A stretch of 64,000 nt of DNA from Paenibacillus sp. V4I7. Its GTDB lineage: Bacteria; Bacillota; Bacilli; Paenibacillales; NBRC-103111. The notes under the pieces were generated by a model. That model was not told where the DNA came from and did not search any database. It saw only the letters and a program-made list of their open reading frames with translations. A program made the position numbers and the translations under genes. The stretch covers positions 4,340,001 through 4,404,000 of the forward strand of contig NZ_JAUSZD010000002.1 in NCBI RefSeq assembly GCF_030817275.1, read 5' to 3'. Below, piece by piece: positions 26,484 through 33,693 of this stretch (position 1 is its first letter; each line of letters opens with the position of its first letter).

Positions 26484-27272
26484 TTATCGTTTGGTGAAGT
26501 AGGATAAACCCATCAACCGTTCAATGATGAACATAAGTACGGCAGTGAAGAGCATTAGTAAGACAGAAATAGCGGCAATTGTAGGGTCAAAATGATTCTC
26601 CACATATGTCAGCATCTGTATGGGCAGCGTACTGACTCCGGGACCCGTCATAAAGACCGAGATGTCGACATTATTAAATGATTCTAAAAATGCAATAAGA
26701 ATGGCTGCGATAATACCGGATTTGATGTTCGGTAGGACCACTTTGAAAAAGGTTTTAAGCTGACCGGCACCAAGACTTAACGCAGCTTCCTCAATTGCAA
26801 AATCAAAATTCGATAAGCTTGATGCAATGACGCGGATAATAAAAGGAAGCATAATCACGGTATGCCCAATCAGCAAAGCTGCATAGATCGGCAGGAGATA
26901 GGTGACGATAAGGTACTTGAGCATCGTAAACCCAAGCACGATACCTGGAATAAGCACAGGGGAAATAAAAATCGCATTAAGCGCCCCTTTCCCCTTAAAC
27001 TCAAACCGGCTTAACGCATAAGCCGCTGGGATACCAAGCAGCAGTGCAAACAAATTACCGATCATCGATACAATAACCGAGGTACCCGCGGTCGTCATGA
27101 ACATCTTGACTTCCAAAATGTTGCGATACCATTTCAATGAGAATCCTGTCGGTGGGAATTTCAATACACTCCCTGGCTCAAATGAAGCAAATGCAATAAT
27201 GACGAGCGGCCCGAGCAAGAACATGTAGACAAGAAGCGTAAATAAGGCCAGTCCTCGATTCTTCTCCCGCAT
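26484..27272 (-). CDS. ABC transporter permease, PotC-like
   Basis: 262 residues with about six membrane helices and the EAA loop EEAALSLGAGQLKTFFK near residue 160. Its length and sequence style match the second permease of spermidine/putrescine or thiamine/iron-type importers. The gap to the partner permease is four bases. Confidence 0.9.
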   Translation of the reverse strand: MREKNRGLALFTLLVYMFLLGPLVIIAFASFEPGSVLKFPPTGFSLKWYRNILEVKMFMTTAGTSVIVSMIGNLFALLLGIPAAYALSRFEFKGKGALNAIFISPVLIPGIVLGFTMLKYLIVTYLLPIYAALLIGHTVIMLPFIIRVIASSLSNFDFAIEEAALSLGAGQLKTFFKVVLPNIKSGIIAAILIAFLESFNNVDISVFMTGPGVSTLPIQMLTYVENHFDPTIAAISVLLMLFTAVLMFIIERLMGLSYFTKR

Positions 27273-27276
27273 ACTT

Positions 27277-28098
27277 CTACCCCTTCGGATTTAATTTAGT
27301 AGCCAGTTTGTTCATAAGCGCAATAACCACGAAGGTGATCACGATCATAATCACGGCAATGACGGAGGCGAGATACCAATCGTTCAGAGTAATCGCATTC
27401 TGATAGAGGAATGTTGAAATGACCCGCTGCTTGCCTCCGAGCAAAGCCGGTGTCGTATAAGCTGTTAAACTTCCGACAAATACAAGGATACTGCCTATAA
27501 TTAATCCCGGTACACTAAGCGGAACGATGACCTTGACGAAAGCCGTAAATCGGTTAGCTCCCAAGCTCTCCGCCGCTTTGATCAGATCCGGATCTATATT
27601 CTCAAGAACACCGACCAACGTAATAATGATGAGCGGAAGAAACAAATGGAGAAGACCAATCATCATCGCAGCTGGTGTATACAAAATATTGAGTGGCTCT
27701 TGGATGATACCAATGGCCATCAAGGCATTATTAAGCAGCCCTTTTTTACCTAAAATAATCATCCAGCTGAACGACCTGACAACCGAGCTCGTAAGCAGCG
27801 GGAAAATAGCTAATGCAAGTAAGATCGCCTTTTGTCTCGGACTCTGTTTGGAGATGAAGTAAGCCACAGGAAATCCAAGCAATATGCAAAATAGGGTGGT
27901 TACCAAGCTGACACGCAGCGTCGTCCACACGATCTTGAGAAAATAAGGGTCTTTAAAGAAACTTAAGTACCCTCCCAGCGTAAACGTCCCTTTATCGAAA
28001 AAGGTTGAACCTATCGTGAGAAAGATCGGTATCACCATGAAAATCGTCAGGAACAGTAGTCCCGGTAGCAATAATAAAAATAAGTACGTTTTTTTCAT
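27277..28098 (-). CDS. ABC transporter permease, PotB-like
   Basis: 273 residues, about six membrane helices, EAA loop KAAESLGANRFTAFVKV near residue 185. First permease of the polyamine-type importer; it follows nucleoside hydrolase by 27 bases. In this operon context the substrate is more likely a nucleoside or purine than a polyamine, but the family alone does not show this. Confidence 0.9.
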   Translation of the reverse strand: MKKTYLFLLLLPGLLFLTIFMVIPIFLTIGSTFFDKGTFTLGGYLSFFKDPYFLKIVWTTLRVSLVTTLFCILLGFPVAYFISKQSPRQKAILLALAIFPLLTSSVVRSFSWMIILGKKGLLNNALMAIGIIQEPLNILYTPAAMMIGLLHLFLPLIIITLVGVLENIDPDLIKAAESLGANRFTAFVKVIVPLSVPGLIIGSILVFVGSLTAYTTPALLGGKQRVISTFLYQNAITLNDWYLASVIAVIMIVITFVVIALMNKLATKLNPKG

Positions 28099-28125
28099 GT
28101 AGCTTTACTCCTGTTCCTGGGTTCG

Positions 28126-29058
28126 CTAGGCACGCAAGGCGTTTATAAAAAGCTGGAGGAATTCGTCAGCCAATACATCCGTACACACATGAACATTAGC
28201 CTCTTTGGACAAGCGGTTCTGGAAATCGCATACGGTCTGTCCGTCGCACAGCTCGCTTCGGATTTCGACATCAACGTAATAATGGCGTGTCGTGACCAAC
28301 TGTTTATTCAGAGCCACTCCGACTGCAAGTGGATCATGAAGCGCACAGGCCCGAACTCCGTTACGTTCATAGTAACGCTTCATATAATTCGCGGTGCTTT
28401 CCTGAACATAGCGGGCTATGGGAGAATCTCCGAGCTCACGGATATGTTCATCGGTCAGCAGCGCTTTACGCGTCACATCCAATCCTACAAGGGTTAAGGA
28501 TGGAAAACCTGCCTGGAAAACGATCTTCGCGGCTTCCGGATCGACATACATATTGTATTCCGCCGTGGGCGTTACATTGCCGAAGCCTTGAACGACGCCC
28601 CCCATCACAATGACTTCCTTGACCTGATGAATCAGATCAGGATGCTTCATAACCGCCAATGCCAGATTCGTTAACGGCGCGGTCATAACCAACGTGACTT
28701 CTCCGGCGTGCTTCCGTACTTGTTCCACGATAAAATCGGAGGCATGTCCAGCGGTCGTCTGCATATGAACCGGCATATCGCTTAAAGCGCCGCCAAGCCC
28801 GTCATTGCCATGGACATGATGCTCAAAGTGAGAAGCTCGCATCAAAGGCTTGTCTGCCCCTTTAACGACCGGAATCTTCTCTTCCATCCCAAGCAGTTGG
28901 AGGATCTTACATGTATTCTTGGTCGCTTGATCCAGAGAAACGTTGCCATTCACGGTTGTAATTCCGAGAACATCCATGTCTCCGCTGCGAATGGCCAAAA
29001 GAATACCTAGCGCATCATCCACACCCGTGTCTACATCTAGGATGACCTTCTTTTTCAT
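28126..29058 (-). CDS. Inosine/uridine-preferring nucleoside hydrolase
   Basis: Hydrolyses the N-glycosidic bond of ribonucleosides to base and ribose. 310 residues from ATG 29058, chosen because AAGGGGGC lies seven bases upstream. The calcium-binding motif DVDTGVDDALG at residues 6-16 is intact, as are TTVNGN, the VMTAPLTNLA strand, NMYVDPEAA and the C-terminal HDPLAVG. There is no signal peptide, so it acts in the cytoplasm on imported nucleoside. It sits between the binding-protein and permease genes, a strong sign that the importer carries nucleosides. Confidence 0.93.
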   Translation of the reverse strand: MKKKVILDVDTGVDDALGILLAIRSGDMDVLGITTVNGNVSLDQATKNTCKILQLLGMEEKIPVVKGADKPLMRASHFEHHVHGNDGLGGALSDMPVHMQTTAGHASDFIVEQVRKHAGEVTLVMTAPLTNLALAVMKHPDLIHQVKEVIVMGGVVQGFGNVTPTAEYNMYVDPEAAKIVFQAGFPSLTLVGLDVTRKALLTDEHIRELGDSPIARYVQESTANYMKRYYERNGVRACALHDPLAVGVALNKQLVTTRHYYVDVEIRSELCDGQTVCDFQNRLSKEANVHVCTDVLADEFLQLFINALRA

Positions 29059-29128
29059 GACTAAGCCCCCTTTAAGTCCTATTGAAGAAATCAAGGGTAT
29101 ATAAGCATATACCCTTGATTGATTTTAT

Positions 29129-30232
29129 TTATTGAGCAACTTCCTTGTTGAAGCGGGCAATCCATGCTTTGAGATTCTGATTGACGAATTTCATATCCAA
29201 TTTGCGAAGTTTATTCACCACGTCTGCGCCATAGGTAATCCCTGTAGCTTCTTCAGGCGAAAGCTGAAGTGTTGTGTTTACAGGTGAATCTACTTTCGCT
29301 TTCGCTGATTTCTCCTGTACTTCCTTGCTCAAATGCCAGTTGATGAAATCCTCAGCCAGCTGCTTGTTTTTACTTCCTTTAATCACGTTGACCGTGTTCA
29401 TTACGGCGTAAGCTCCTTCTTGCGGGGAGACGAACTTCGTTTCTGGCACAGCTGCTTTCAAATCCTTCACGTACATTTCCATGATAGGACCAGCAGCAAT
29501 TTCCCCTTGTGCGAACATGTTTACGAATTCGGAGGTTTGGCCGTAGTATTTAACGACTCCTTTGTTCAACTCCTTAATTTTTGCAAAAGCTTGATCCTCA
29601 TTAAACGTTGCATTTCCAGCAACGACAGATGCTGCATCCAAGACCATTGGGCCAGTTGTCCCCGTGATGTTAGGAAGTGTCAGCTTTTTGGAGAGTTCTG
29701 GACTCCATAGGTCGCTCCATGACTTGATTTCTTTGGTTGTTGCTTTCGGATTGTAAGCAATGCCTAGTCGACCTACCGTGTAGGCTGGACCATAATCTTC
29801 ACCCAGCGGCGCCTTGGCCAGATCATAAATGTCTTTCAAATTCGGAATCCTACTGCGGTCGATCTTATCGAACAGTCCCGCTTCAATTCCTTGTTGTGCG
29901 TAATAGTCAGATAAATAAATGAGATCCACACTCGAGCTGCCCTGCTTCACTTTGTTCATACGTTCTGCGTTATTTCCTATCTCCAGAACAATCTTGGCAT
30001 TATGCTCCTTCTCAAACGGCGCGTACACTTCTTTCTTAAAGAAATCATCCGCAAAACCCCAGGTGGAAATGATTAAAGTTGTAGGTTCCCCTTTGGATGC
30101 CGCTGTGGCAGCTGCTGTGGGTGCTGTCGTAGCTCCACTTGTATTACCCTGGTCCTTCGTGCCGCAACCTGTTAAGGCTAGTCCTACTACAGATAAAGAA
30201 ATTAAACCACGAACCATTTTTTGTCTCATCAT
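29129..30232 (-). CDS. ABC transporter substrate-binding lipoprotein, PotD/iron-type fold
   Basis: First gene of the nucleoside operon. 367 residues with signal peptide and lipobox LTGC near residue 22, then an Ala/Thr-rich linker and a type 1/6 solute-binding domain (TTLIISTWGFADDFFKKEVY). It is the extracytoplasmic receptor for the PotB/PotC-like permeases. GGGAGG lies at suitable spacing before the tandem ATGs. A terminator-like hairpin lies 120 bases upstream. Confidence 0.9.
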   Translation of the reverse strand: MMRQKMVRGLISLSVVGLALTGCGTKDQGNTSGATTAPTAAATAASKGEPTTLIISTWGFADDFFKKEVYAPFEKEHNAKIVLEIGNNAERMNKVKQGSSSVDLIYLSDYYAQQGIEAGLFDKIDRSRIPNLKDIYDLAKAPLGEDYGPAYTVGRLGIAYNPKATTKEIKSWSDLWSPELSKKLTLPNITGTTGPMVLDAASVVAGNATFNEDQAFAKIKELNKGVVKYYGQTSEFVNMFAQGEIAAGPIMEMYVKDLKAAVPETKFVSPQEGAYAVMNTVNVIKGSKNKQLAEDFINWHLSKEVQEKSAKAKVDSPVNTTLQLSPEEATGITYGADVVNKLRKLDMKFVNQNLKAWIARFNKEVAQ

Positions 30233-30350
30233 TCATCGTCCTCCCAAGTTTTATCATGTATAATTTTAATGCGTGAATCCCCTGTTAAATTTTTACTAGT
30301 ATTCTTCATGACCCCAGAAATATGCGCGTTTCGCCTTAAATCCAGCTATA

Positions 30351-30402
30351 CAAAAAAAAAGAAAAGTACCCTTGATAGAAAGAAGCTTCTAATCAAGAGC
30401 AC
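30351..30402 (-). terminator. Terminator or attenuator in the leader of the nucleoside operon
   Basis: Minus-strand arms GTGCTCTTGAT and ATCAAGGGTAC (11 bp with two G-U pairs, 15-base loop) are followed by TTTTCTTTTTTTTT. It is either the terminator of the DUF2294 gene, 90 bases downstream of its stop, or an attenuator for the nucleoside operon. I looked for a purine riboswitch core in 30233-30491 and did not find one. Confidence 0.75.
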
Positions 30403-30491
30403 TCTTCATTGTAAACAATGCAAAGTGACATCTATTGGTATACATGTGGTTTCCTCTTAAGATAAATCAAAAGAGAACACCTTCGACTAAA

Positions 30492-30839
30492 CTATTCGGT
30501 TTGTTTAAGAATAATGTTCGTTATTGCCCATTGCGTCGGCGGATCATAATCCCTTAATACCGCATCCATGGATAAGCCCAGTTCTTGCTCCAGCCTGTCC
30601 CGGATTCTCTTCTTGTATATAGAGGACATATAAAAATCGACTTCGTGTTTGAGCGTTGGCGCCTCGCCTTCCAATGCAGTTGAACGCGGTGAGCGGCGGT
30701 GCTTGGCATGAAAAGTAATAATATTCTGATCAATTGAAACCTTCAGCAATGTTGTGCCAAACCCAAACAACTCTTTGGAGATTTCGTTATAGAGGTGACA
30801 CAGCTTCTTCTTGTATTCATTAGAATCTAGTTGTGGCAT
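30492..30839 (-). CDS. DUF2294-like small protein
   Basis: 115 residues from ATG 30839, preceded by GAAGGTG. A soluble, charged protein without signal or membrane segment. The arrangement YNEISKELFGFG, an internal ITFHAKHRRSP, a variable linker, then IRDRLEQELGLSMDAVLRDY fits my recollection of the DUF2294 family of small Bacillota proteins with no settled function. It is alone and is followed by a terminator. Confidence 0.65.
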   Translation of the reverse strand: MPQLDSNEYKKKLCHLYNEISKELFGFGTTLLKVSIDQNIITFHAKHRRSPRSTALEGEAPTLKHEVDFYMSSIYKKRIRDRLEQELGLSMDAVLRDYDPPTQWAITNIILKQTE

Positions 30840-31087
30840 GGAATCACCTTCAAGATCAATTATCAACCCTTATGCGTTAAAATCTATCTTAATAATACAT
30901 AGGATTTCAGAATTAATCAAGAGAATCGTTCGTCTTTCTCACTGAAATCGGGCATTATTTACCTATAACACATCTAAATGATCCAATTTCCCGAATGTCT
31001 TACAAATATTGCTTGATATTCGCGACGGATTCGGGCAGCATAACTCATCTTGGTTAACATAAATCAAGGGCTGCCTCGCAGAAACTT

Positions 31088-31117
31088 TTAATACTAGTAC
31101 TTTATTACTAGTATTAA
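31088..31117. repeat. Perfect 12-bp inverted repeat upstream of the riboswitch promoter
   Basis: TTAATACTAGTA (31088-31099) and TACTAGTATTAA (31106-31117) are perfect inverted copies around CTTTAT. The right arm covers the region where a -35 box would lie for the TATACT at 31124-31129, so it is a candidate operator. Confidence 0.7.
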
Positions 31118-31123
31118 GAGTGC

Positions 31124-31129
31124 TATACT
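31124..31129 (+). promoter_or_regulatory. Predicted -10 box of the riboswitch-cheY transcript
   Basis: TATACT lies about 25 bases before the aptamer. No good -35 is present (TTTATT at 31101 would give a 17-base spacer), consistent with an activated or repressor-controlled promoter. Confidence 0.4.
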
Positions 31130-31149
31130 TTAGAATACATAGTAATTCT

Positions 31150-31250
31150 TCTGCTAAACGATAAGAGCAAAGCTAATGAAAATTAGTGACGCAAAGCTAA
31201 AGGAGCTAAGGCGAAATACTTCGCTATGCTTGCCAGTTACCGAAGGAAGG
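31150..31250 (+). promoter_or_regulatory. Cyclic di-GMP-I (GEMM) riboswitch aptamer
   Basis: The plus strand shows the conserved GEMM-I pieces in order: GAGCAAAGC, an arm with loop GAAAA, the core GACGCAAAGC, AGGAGCTAAGGCGAAA, and the 3' TGCCAGTTACCGA. A terminator hairpin follows directly and then the CheY-like gene. Family knowledge: class I aptamers bind c-di-GMP, and a variant binds 3',3'-cGAMP; sequence reading alone does not settle which. Confidence 0.85.
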
Positions 31251-31261
31251 GATATATCCAC

Positions 31262-31298
31262 AACTCCCCTTATTCTTCTTTTAAGGGGAGTTTTCCTT
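31262..31298 (+). terminator. Expression-platform terminator of the riboswitch
   Basis: AACTCCCCTT and AAGGGGAGTT form a perfect 10-bp stem followed by TTCCTT, 12 bases past the aptamer and about 60 before the cheY start. This indicates control by transcription termination. Confidence 0.85.
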
Positions 31299-31355
31299 AT
31301 GTTCTATAACAGTAAATAGCTAGGTAGAAAGTCCCTCTGAAAGGTGATAATTAAT

Positions 31356-31718
31356 ATGGCGAGACTAATGGTTGTTGATGATTCTATCTTTATGCGATTG
31401 ATGATTAAGAACATCCTCTTAGAATTAGGGCATGAAATTGTAGCCGAAGCATCGAATGGACTTGAGGCCATCTCTCTTTTTTTACAGCATTCACCTGACA
31501 TGATTACGTTGGATATTACAATGCCCGAGATGGATGGTATTACGGCATTAAAGGAAATTAAAAGTTACAAGAGCGATTCAAAGATCATTATGGTATCCGC
31601 AATGGGGCAACAATCCTTTGTTATTGAAGCCATTACCCTTGGCGCTAGAGATTTTATTGTGAAGCCTTTTGATAAAGACAGGGTAGCTGAAGCTGTAAAA
31701 AAGGTACTGAGTTCGTGA
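31356..31718 (+). CDS. Stand-alone CheY-like response regulator under a c-di-GMP riboswitch
   Basis: 120 residues, a single receiver domain with no output domain. Acidic pair D8-D9, phosphoacceptor D53 in TLDITMPEMDG, S81 and K103 in VKPF are all present, so it should be phosphorylatable. ATG 31356 has GAAAGGTG at good spacing; a GTG at 31344 lies inside that ribosome binding site. No chemotaxis or kinase gene is adjacent. Control by the upstream riboswitch suggests it links c-di-GMP level to a phospho-signal, perhaps motility or development. Confidence 0.9.
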   Translation: MARLMVVDDSIFMRLMIKNILLELGHEIVAEASNGLEAISLFLQHSPDMITLDITMPEMDGITALKEIKSYKSDSKIIMVSAMGQQSFVIEAITLGARDFIVKPFDKDRVAEAVKKVLSS

Positions 31719-31939
31719 ATGCCCACAATGCTCTCCACCTGAATGCCTCGCCATTCAACTTTTTGGACCATCACTTATTTAGCCGTGATTATGTATTTCG
31801 ATACGGATTCATTCTTACTCTACTAATGATTACGGTTTTACATGTATCTGTTTTTCCAAAGTTTGATATATATGCTTTCTATCTACTTTCTGTCATATTT
31901 TGGGCATCGGATTTTCGAATAAACCGCTGGTGGTTCTAA
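31715..31939 (+). CDS. Possible small membrane protein overlapping cheY
   Basis: A GTG at 31715 overlaps the cheY stop (GTGA) and opens 74 codons. The last 45 residues are hydrophobic (YGFILTLLMITVLHVSVF ... YAFYLLSVIFWASDF) and could form two membrane helices. The overlap suggests translational coupling. No family is recognised and the region is AT-rich, so it may be a decayed gene fragment. Confidence 0.35.
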   Translation: MNAHNALHLNASPFNFLDHHLFSRDYVFRYGFILTLLMITVLHVSVFPKFDIYAFYLLSVIFWASDFRINRWWF

Positions 31940-32158
31940 TCATTCTTTGTTCATTCGTAGTTTTGTTGAGGTCCTATTATTTTGGCGAAAAGTGACCTTA
32001 TGGATACATATACAGAAAATTGATTTGAAAGAGAAATTCCTGGCGCTATGGTTGCCGAATACACTCTCAACTTGACCGTGCATGACCCCCTTTTAAATAG
32101 ATCTATTGTAGAACTATATACAGGAATAAAGGTTTACAGAAATAAGGAGGAATGGGTT

Positions 32159-32923
32159 ATGGGAGCCATTATTTCAATCGGTAATCAAAAAGGCGGCGTT
32201 GGCAAAACGACAACCACGGCCATCACGGGGTATCTTCTCTCTAAGAAGTACAAGGTTCTCTGTGTCGACTTCGATAGCCAAGGCAATTTGACACAGTTTC
32301 TTACTCAACGAGATATACACGATTACTCCAAAATGACTATTTTTGAGGCATGTAAAAACATGAATCCCACCCCCTACATCCGCAAGTTAACCTACAACCT
32401 TCACTTCATTCCGGCTGATGAAATGCTTGCAACTCTGCCCATGCTTATCCATCAAAATCCTTCAATGAGTTCGACCATTTTGAGAGATACACTACATAAA
32501 GTAAAGGCCAGATACGACTACATACTTATTGATTTACCTCCAAATCTCGGAGAGCACACTATTAATGGTTTAGTGGCTTCCGACTATGCAATCGTCATGC
32601 TACAATGCGAACCAATGTGTTATGACGCGCTGGACAGATACATCGCAACAATGATTCACATCAAAGAGGTTAAAAAGCTGGACCTTGTTTTATGCGGCAT
32701 ATTGCCAACAATGATCGATTCTAGAACAATCATTGATAAAACAATCATTGATAGGGTAAGGAGAGAATACGAGGGAGTTGTGTTTCGATCGGAAATAAAG
32801 CGAAGAAATAGAATCAAGGAGTTTTCTATTACAGGAATACAGGAATACAGTAATATGGATACATCGGCATTAAGCAATTATAGAAATTTTGTCGAGGAGC
32901 TGGAGCAGCGTGTCCAAGCGTGA
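32159..32923 (+). CDS. ParA/Soj-type partition ATPase
   Basis: 254 residues from ATG 32159, chosen for AAGGAGG upstream. Deviant Walker A KGGVGKTT at residues 11-18, Walker A' DFDSQGNLTQ and Walker B ILIDLPPNLG mark the ParA family. It lacks the N-terminal helix-turn-helix of large ParA proteins, as expected of small class Ib plasmid ParA partnered by a ribbon-helix-helix protein. It overlaps the downstream small gene by 14 bases. The neighbours give no replication gene, so this may be a relic of an integrated plasmid or element, or a chromosomal cargo-positioning system. Confidence 0.9.
   Translation: MGAIISIGNQKGGVGKTTTTAITGYLLSKKYKVLCVDFDSQGNLTQFLTQRDIHDYSKMTIFEACKNMNPTPYIRKLTYNLHFIPADEMLATLPMLIHQNPSMSSTILRDTLHKVKARYDYILIDLPPNLGEHTINGLVASDYAIVMLQCEPMCYDALDRYIATMIHIKEVKKLDLVLCGILPTMIDSRTIIDKTIIDRVRREYEGVVFRSEIKRRNRIKEFSITGIQEYSNMDTSALSNYRNFVEELEQRVQA
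32831..32854 (+). repeat. Three tandem 8-bp repeats at the 3' end of parA
   Basis: ACAGGAAT, ACAGGAAT and ACAGTAAT lie head to tail, with another ACAGGAAT-type copy at 32120-32127 upstream of parA. Eight-base steps inside a coding frame are not codon repeats. They resemble direct repeats bound by ribbon-helix-helix partition proteins. Confidence 0.65.
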
Positions 32924-33155
32924 TGCGATTGAACAGTTATTAGGAAAACGGCGGAGTCAAGAAATACAGGAAACTGTAAATACAGGTTTACAGAAACCTG
33001 TAAATAAGAAAAAAGCAACATTTGATTTCGATGAACAATTCCATACTGAGTTAAAGATATTCGCCGCGAAACAGAATAAGAAGATGGTTGATGTTGTGGT
33101 AGAGGCCGTGAAAGAGTATATGCGAAGACATAAAAATAACCCCCCGGTCGAGTAG
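32910..33155 (+). CDS. Small ribbon-helix-helix partition partner of ParA
   Basis: 81 residues from GTG 32910, with GAGGAG ten bases upstream; a TTG at 32889 is an alternative. The N-terminal 35 residues are basic and polar (SKRDAIEQLLGKRRSQ), as in ParG/ParB-type tails that stimulate ParA. The C-terminal part (KKATFDFDEQFHTELKIFAA ... MVDVVVEAVKEYMRRH) has the beta-strand plus two helices of an RHH DNA-binding domain. It overlaps parA, the classic small partition cassette layout. Confidence 0.75.
   Translation: MSKRDAIEQLLGKRRSQEIQETVNTGLQKPVNKKKATFDFDEQFHTELKIFAAKQNKKMVDVVVEAVKEYMRRHKNNPPVE
32965..33007 (+). repeat. Interleaved ACAG-type repeats and palindromes inside the RHH gene
   Basis: ACAGGAAA at 32966, CTGTAAA (32974-32980) inverted to TTTACAG (32987-32993), and CAGGTTT (32983-32989) inverted to AAACCTG (32994-33000) overlap one another, ending with CCTGTAAATA. 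GGTTTACAGAAA also occurs upstream of parA at about 32131-32142. This is a candidate centromere or operator located within the coding sequence that specifies the linker of the RHH protein. Confidence 0.65.
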
Positions 33156-33245
33156 GCCCTTCGGATAATTTAAATAACAGTTTGCTCTAATTGCCATTTT
33201 TTAATAAACATTAGCAACTTAAATGAATTCAGTTCTATCCTGTTA

Positions 33246-33294
33246 CAAAAAGAATAAAGGGGATCGAATAGGAGTTTTCAGCCCATTCGATCCC
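33246..33294 (-). terminator. Terminator after the Rieske gene
   Basis: GGGATCGAAT and ATTCGATCCC form a perfect 10-bp stem. On the minus strand it is followed by CTTTATTCTTTTT, ending the third importer operon. Confidence 0.75.
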
Positions 33295-33318
33295 TCCTAT
33301 TTCGCTTATTCTCGTTGT

Positions 33319-33678
33319 CTACTTTCTTTCCAGATCAACACCAACTTTGCCGTCTTGCACATTCACCTTATACGTTTTTACCCAAATCTTTTCGCTGAAT
33401 AAAGATTTGCCGGTTCGAATATCGAATTCCCAGCCATGCCAGGGGCAGCGGATGATTTCGCCCATTTTACCGTACTCGTATTCATACACGTCCGAAGGGA
33501 GCGTAGTACCAGATACGAGTCCTGCGCACATCGGTGCCCCCTGGTGGGGGCAATAATTGTTTAAAGCGTAATATTCATTGTTTATCCGGAAAATGCCGAT
33601 GCTCTTCCCCTCGATTGTGACGACGGCGTGACCGCCTTCGGAGACAGCGTCCGCATCCAGCACGTAATGTACCGTCAT
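33319..33678 (-). CDS. Rieske [2Fe-2S] ferredoxin-like protein
   Basis: 119 residues, one Rieske domain. Cluster ligands are visible as C43-P-H45 and C78-P-W-H81. It is soluble with no signal, so it probably serves as an electron-transfer component in the cytoplasm. The extra segment between the ligand pairs (TTLPSDVYEYEYGKMGE) is longer than in ring-hydroxylating ferredoxins. It follows the amidohydrolase gene by 15 bases. A Rieske oxygenase partner is not encoded nearby. Confidence 0.9.
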   Translation of the reverse strand: MTVHYVLDADAVSEGGHAVVTIEGKSIGIFRINNEYYALNNYCPHQGAPMCAGLVSGTTLPSDVYEYEYGKMGEIIRCPWHGWEFDIRTGKSLFSEKIWVKTYKVNVQDGKVGVDLERK

Positions 33679-33693
33679 AAGGTCCTCCGTGAG

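Noticed and set aside
30233-30491. Purine riboswitch before the nucleoside operon
   Set aside because: The conserved purine-aptamer core was not found on the minus strand; only generic stems and a terminator are visible.
30867-33155. Integrated plasmid or prophage boundaries around parA
   Set aside because: No replication, integrase or phage genes, and no attachment-site duplications were seen; only the partition pair suggests such an origin.
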